Assembly (NCBI GenBank): GCA_963575745.1
Contig: CAUYUJ010017860.1
Coordinates: 130,561 to 194,560, forward strand
Direction of reading: 5' to 3'
Source of the DNA: Prorocentrum cordatum
Taxonomy: Eukaryota > Sar > Dinophyceae > Prorocentrales > Prorocentraceae
DNA length: 64,000 bases
Position 1 is the stretch's first letter; every line of letters begins with the position of its first letter. The translations under genes were made by a program, and so were the position numbers. Of this stretch, positions 63,501-64,000 are shown one piece after another. The notes below the pieces were generated by a model that was not told the origin of the DNA, did not search any database, and saw only the letters and a program-made list of their open reading frames with translations.

Positions 63501-64000
63501 CTCGACCTGCAGAGGGGCGTAGCGTGGTAGGGCCTCCCGGGCTCCTTTGACTTGGAGTGCAGCCGCGCGCCAGGGCCCGTCGTCTCCTGGCATCCGCAGC
63601 TCGCGCTGGGCGGCCTCCTCCACCAGTTCGCCCCACGGAGCTGCCGGCGACAGCTCGGTCCATCCGGCCTCCGCCATCCGCTGGCGTACCTCCTCCACCG
63701 TGGCACGAGTAATGAAGTCGGCCAGCTCGTTGTGGTAAGTCCGTAAGTAAAGCCCGTCCAGGACCCGGAACTTGTACCGTAGCTCCAGCATGGCCAGGAC
63801 TCGAAGCAGGTGGCGCGCCACCGCGTTCCGCGCCCGGCGGCGTCGCAGCCAGCGGCTGACATTGCTGTTGTCAGTGACGTACGGCAATAGCAGCTGGAAC
63901 CAGTCCGGGCCCTTCTCGGCCGCCAAGGCTATCAGACAGAGGAGTTCGACCACCGCGATGATCTCCCCCTCCCCCTGCCAAGTGACCCCAGGGGCGGAGC
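60576..64000 (-). CDS. YR retroelement 2 polyprotein: RNase H, C5-MTase-like, tyrosine recombinase (5' partial)
   Basis: The frame is open past the window edge, so the RT should lie beyond 64000. Counting from the GTG at 63953: RNase H remainder with Glu3 (VVELLCLIAL), Asp28 (VTDNSNV) and Asp79 (NELADFITR). At about 145-470 is a cytosine-C5-methyltransferase-like domain: LLEVGTAWPPFG (motif I position), THFGDVTARAR (motif VIII-like) and LHPKEIWCAQGG (motif IX-like). No PCQ loop is seen, so activity is doubtful. At about 615-947 is the tyrosine recombinase, complete: Arg778 (LRASEYL), Lys827 (SSKTDQF), His908 and Arg911 (HSLRIGG), Trp934 (GRWSTDAF) and Tyr942 (GYLWE). A Pro/Arg-rich linker (about 948-1126) leads without a stop into the RNA-binding protein. 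Confidence 0.75.

Noticed and set aside
63951-63953. GTG as true start of the large minus ORF
   Set aside because: The frame continues upstream to the window edge (reading APGVTWQGEGEIIAVVE), and RNase H would lack its first part, so the gene is simply cut by the window.
1-64000. tRNA, rRNA, snRNA or 5S genes
   Set aside because: No cloverleaf with recognisable T-loop and anticodon arms, and no conserved rRNA text, was seen by eye; a covariance-model scan would be the proper test.

Overview
The window looks like nuclear DNA of a dinoflagellate, most like the large, GC-rich, repeat-choked genomes of the Prorocentrum/Suessiales kind; the species cannot be fixed from sequence alone. The best evidence is a tandem pair of relict dinoflagellate spliced-leader (DinoSL) copies on the minus strand at 45328-45363, the signature left when a trans-spliced mRNA is reverse-transcribed back into the genome. 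Two different tyrosine-recombinase (YR) retroelements, a decayed APE-type LINE and wall-to-wall satellite and microsatellite DNA agree with this. A 100-base N gap at 18528-18627 shows it is a scaffold. No tRNA, rRNA, CRISPR array or bacterial operon was recognised.

Layout. 1-5050: degenerate CCAAGA repeats, a ~76-bp satellite flanked by inverted GGGGGTAGCTT arrays, ATGT and GGCCCC low-complexity DNA. 5600-11996 (+): YR retroelement 1, with an N-terminal ORF, RT, an RNase H that has a methyltransferase-like domain lodged inside it, and a YR that keeps every catalytic residue; nonsense codons and frameshifts show decay. 12340-14465: pyrimidine tract and TATG microsatellite. 14500-26600: mostly unassigned DNA with a small leucine-rich exon candidate, two foldback elements and trinucleotide arrays. 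26681-29740: two decayed, oppositely oriented gene-like regions. 31412-39115 (+): a ~7.7-kb LINE-like pseudogene (CPC remnant and coiled coil, APE endonuclease, RT, zinc knuckle, RNase H), with an intron-like 984-bp block between RT motifs B and C. 39250-42600: weak coding remnants and a CACTC pentamer array. 42700-45363 (-): the SL-tagged retrocopy and a second fragment of the same family. 45600-57825: a succession of satellites (15-, 53-, 54-, 60-, 80/89- and ~290-bp units). 58141-64000 (-): a continuous ORF of at least 1,856 codons that runs off the window and reads RNase H, C5-methyltransferase-like domain and intact YR (retroelement 2), then without a stop an RRM/zinc-finger/SR-rich RNA-binding protein.

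No ordinary metabolic host gene was found. The most credible protein-coding sequence is the YR of element 1, the pol end of element 2 and the RNA-binding protein joined to it. The features of greatest interest are that in-frame join, the two different placements of methyltransferase-like domains in YR elements, and the tandem SL relics.
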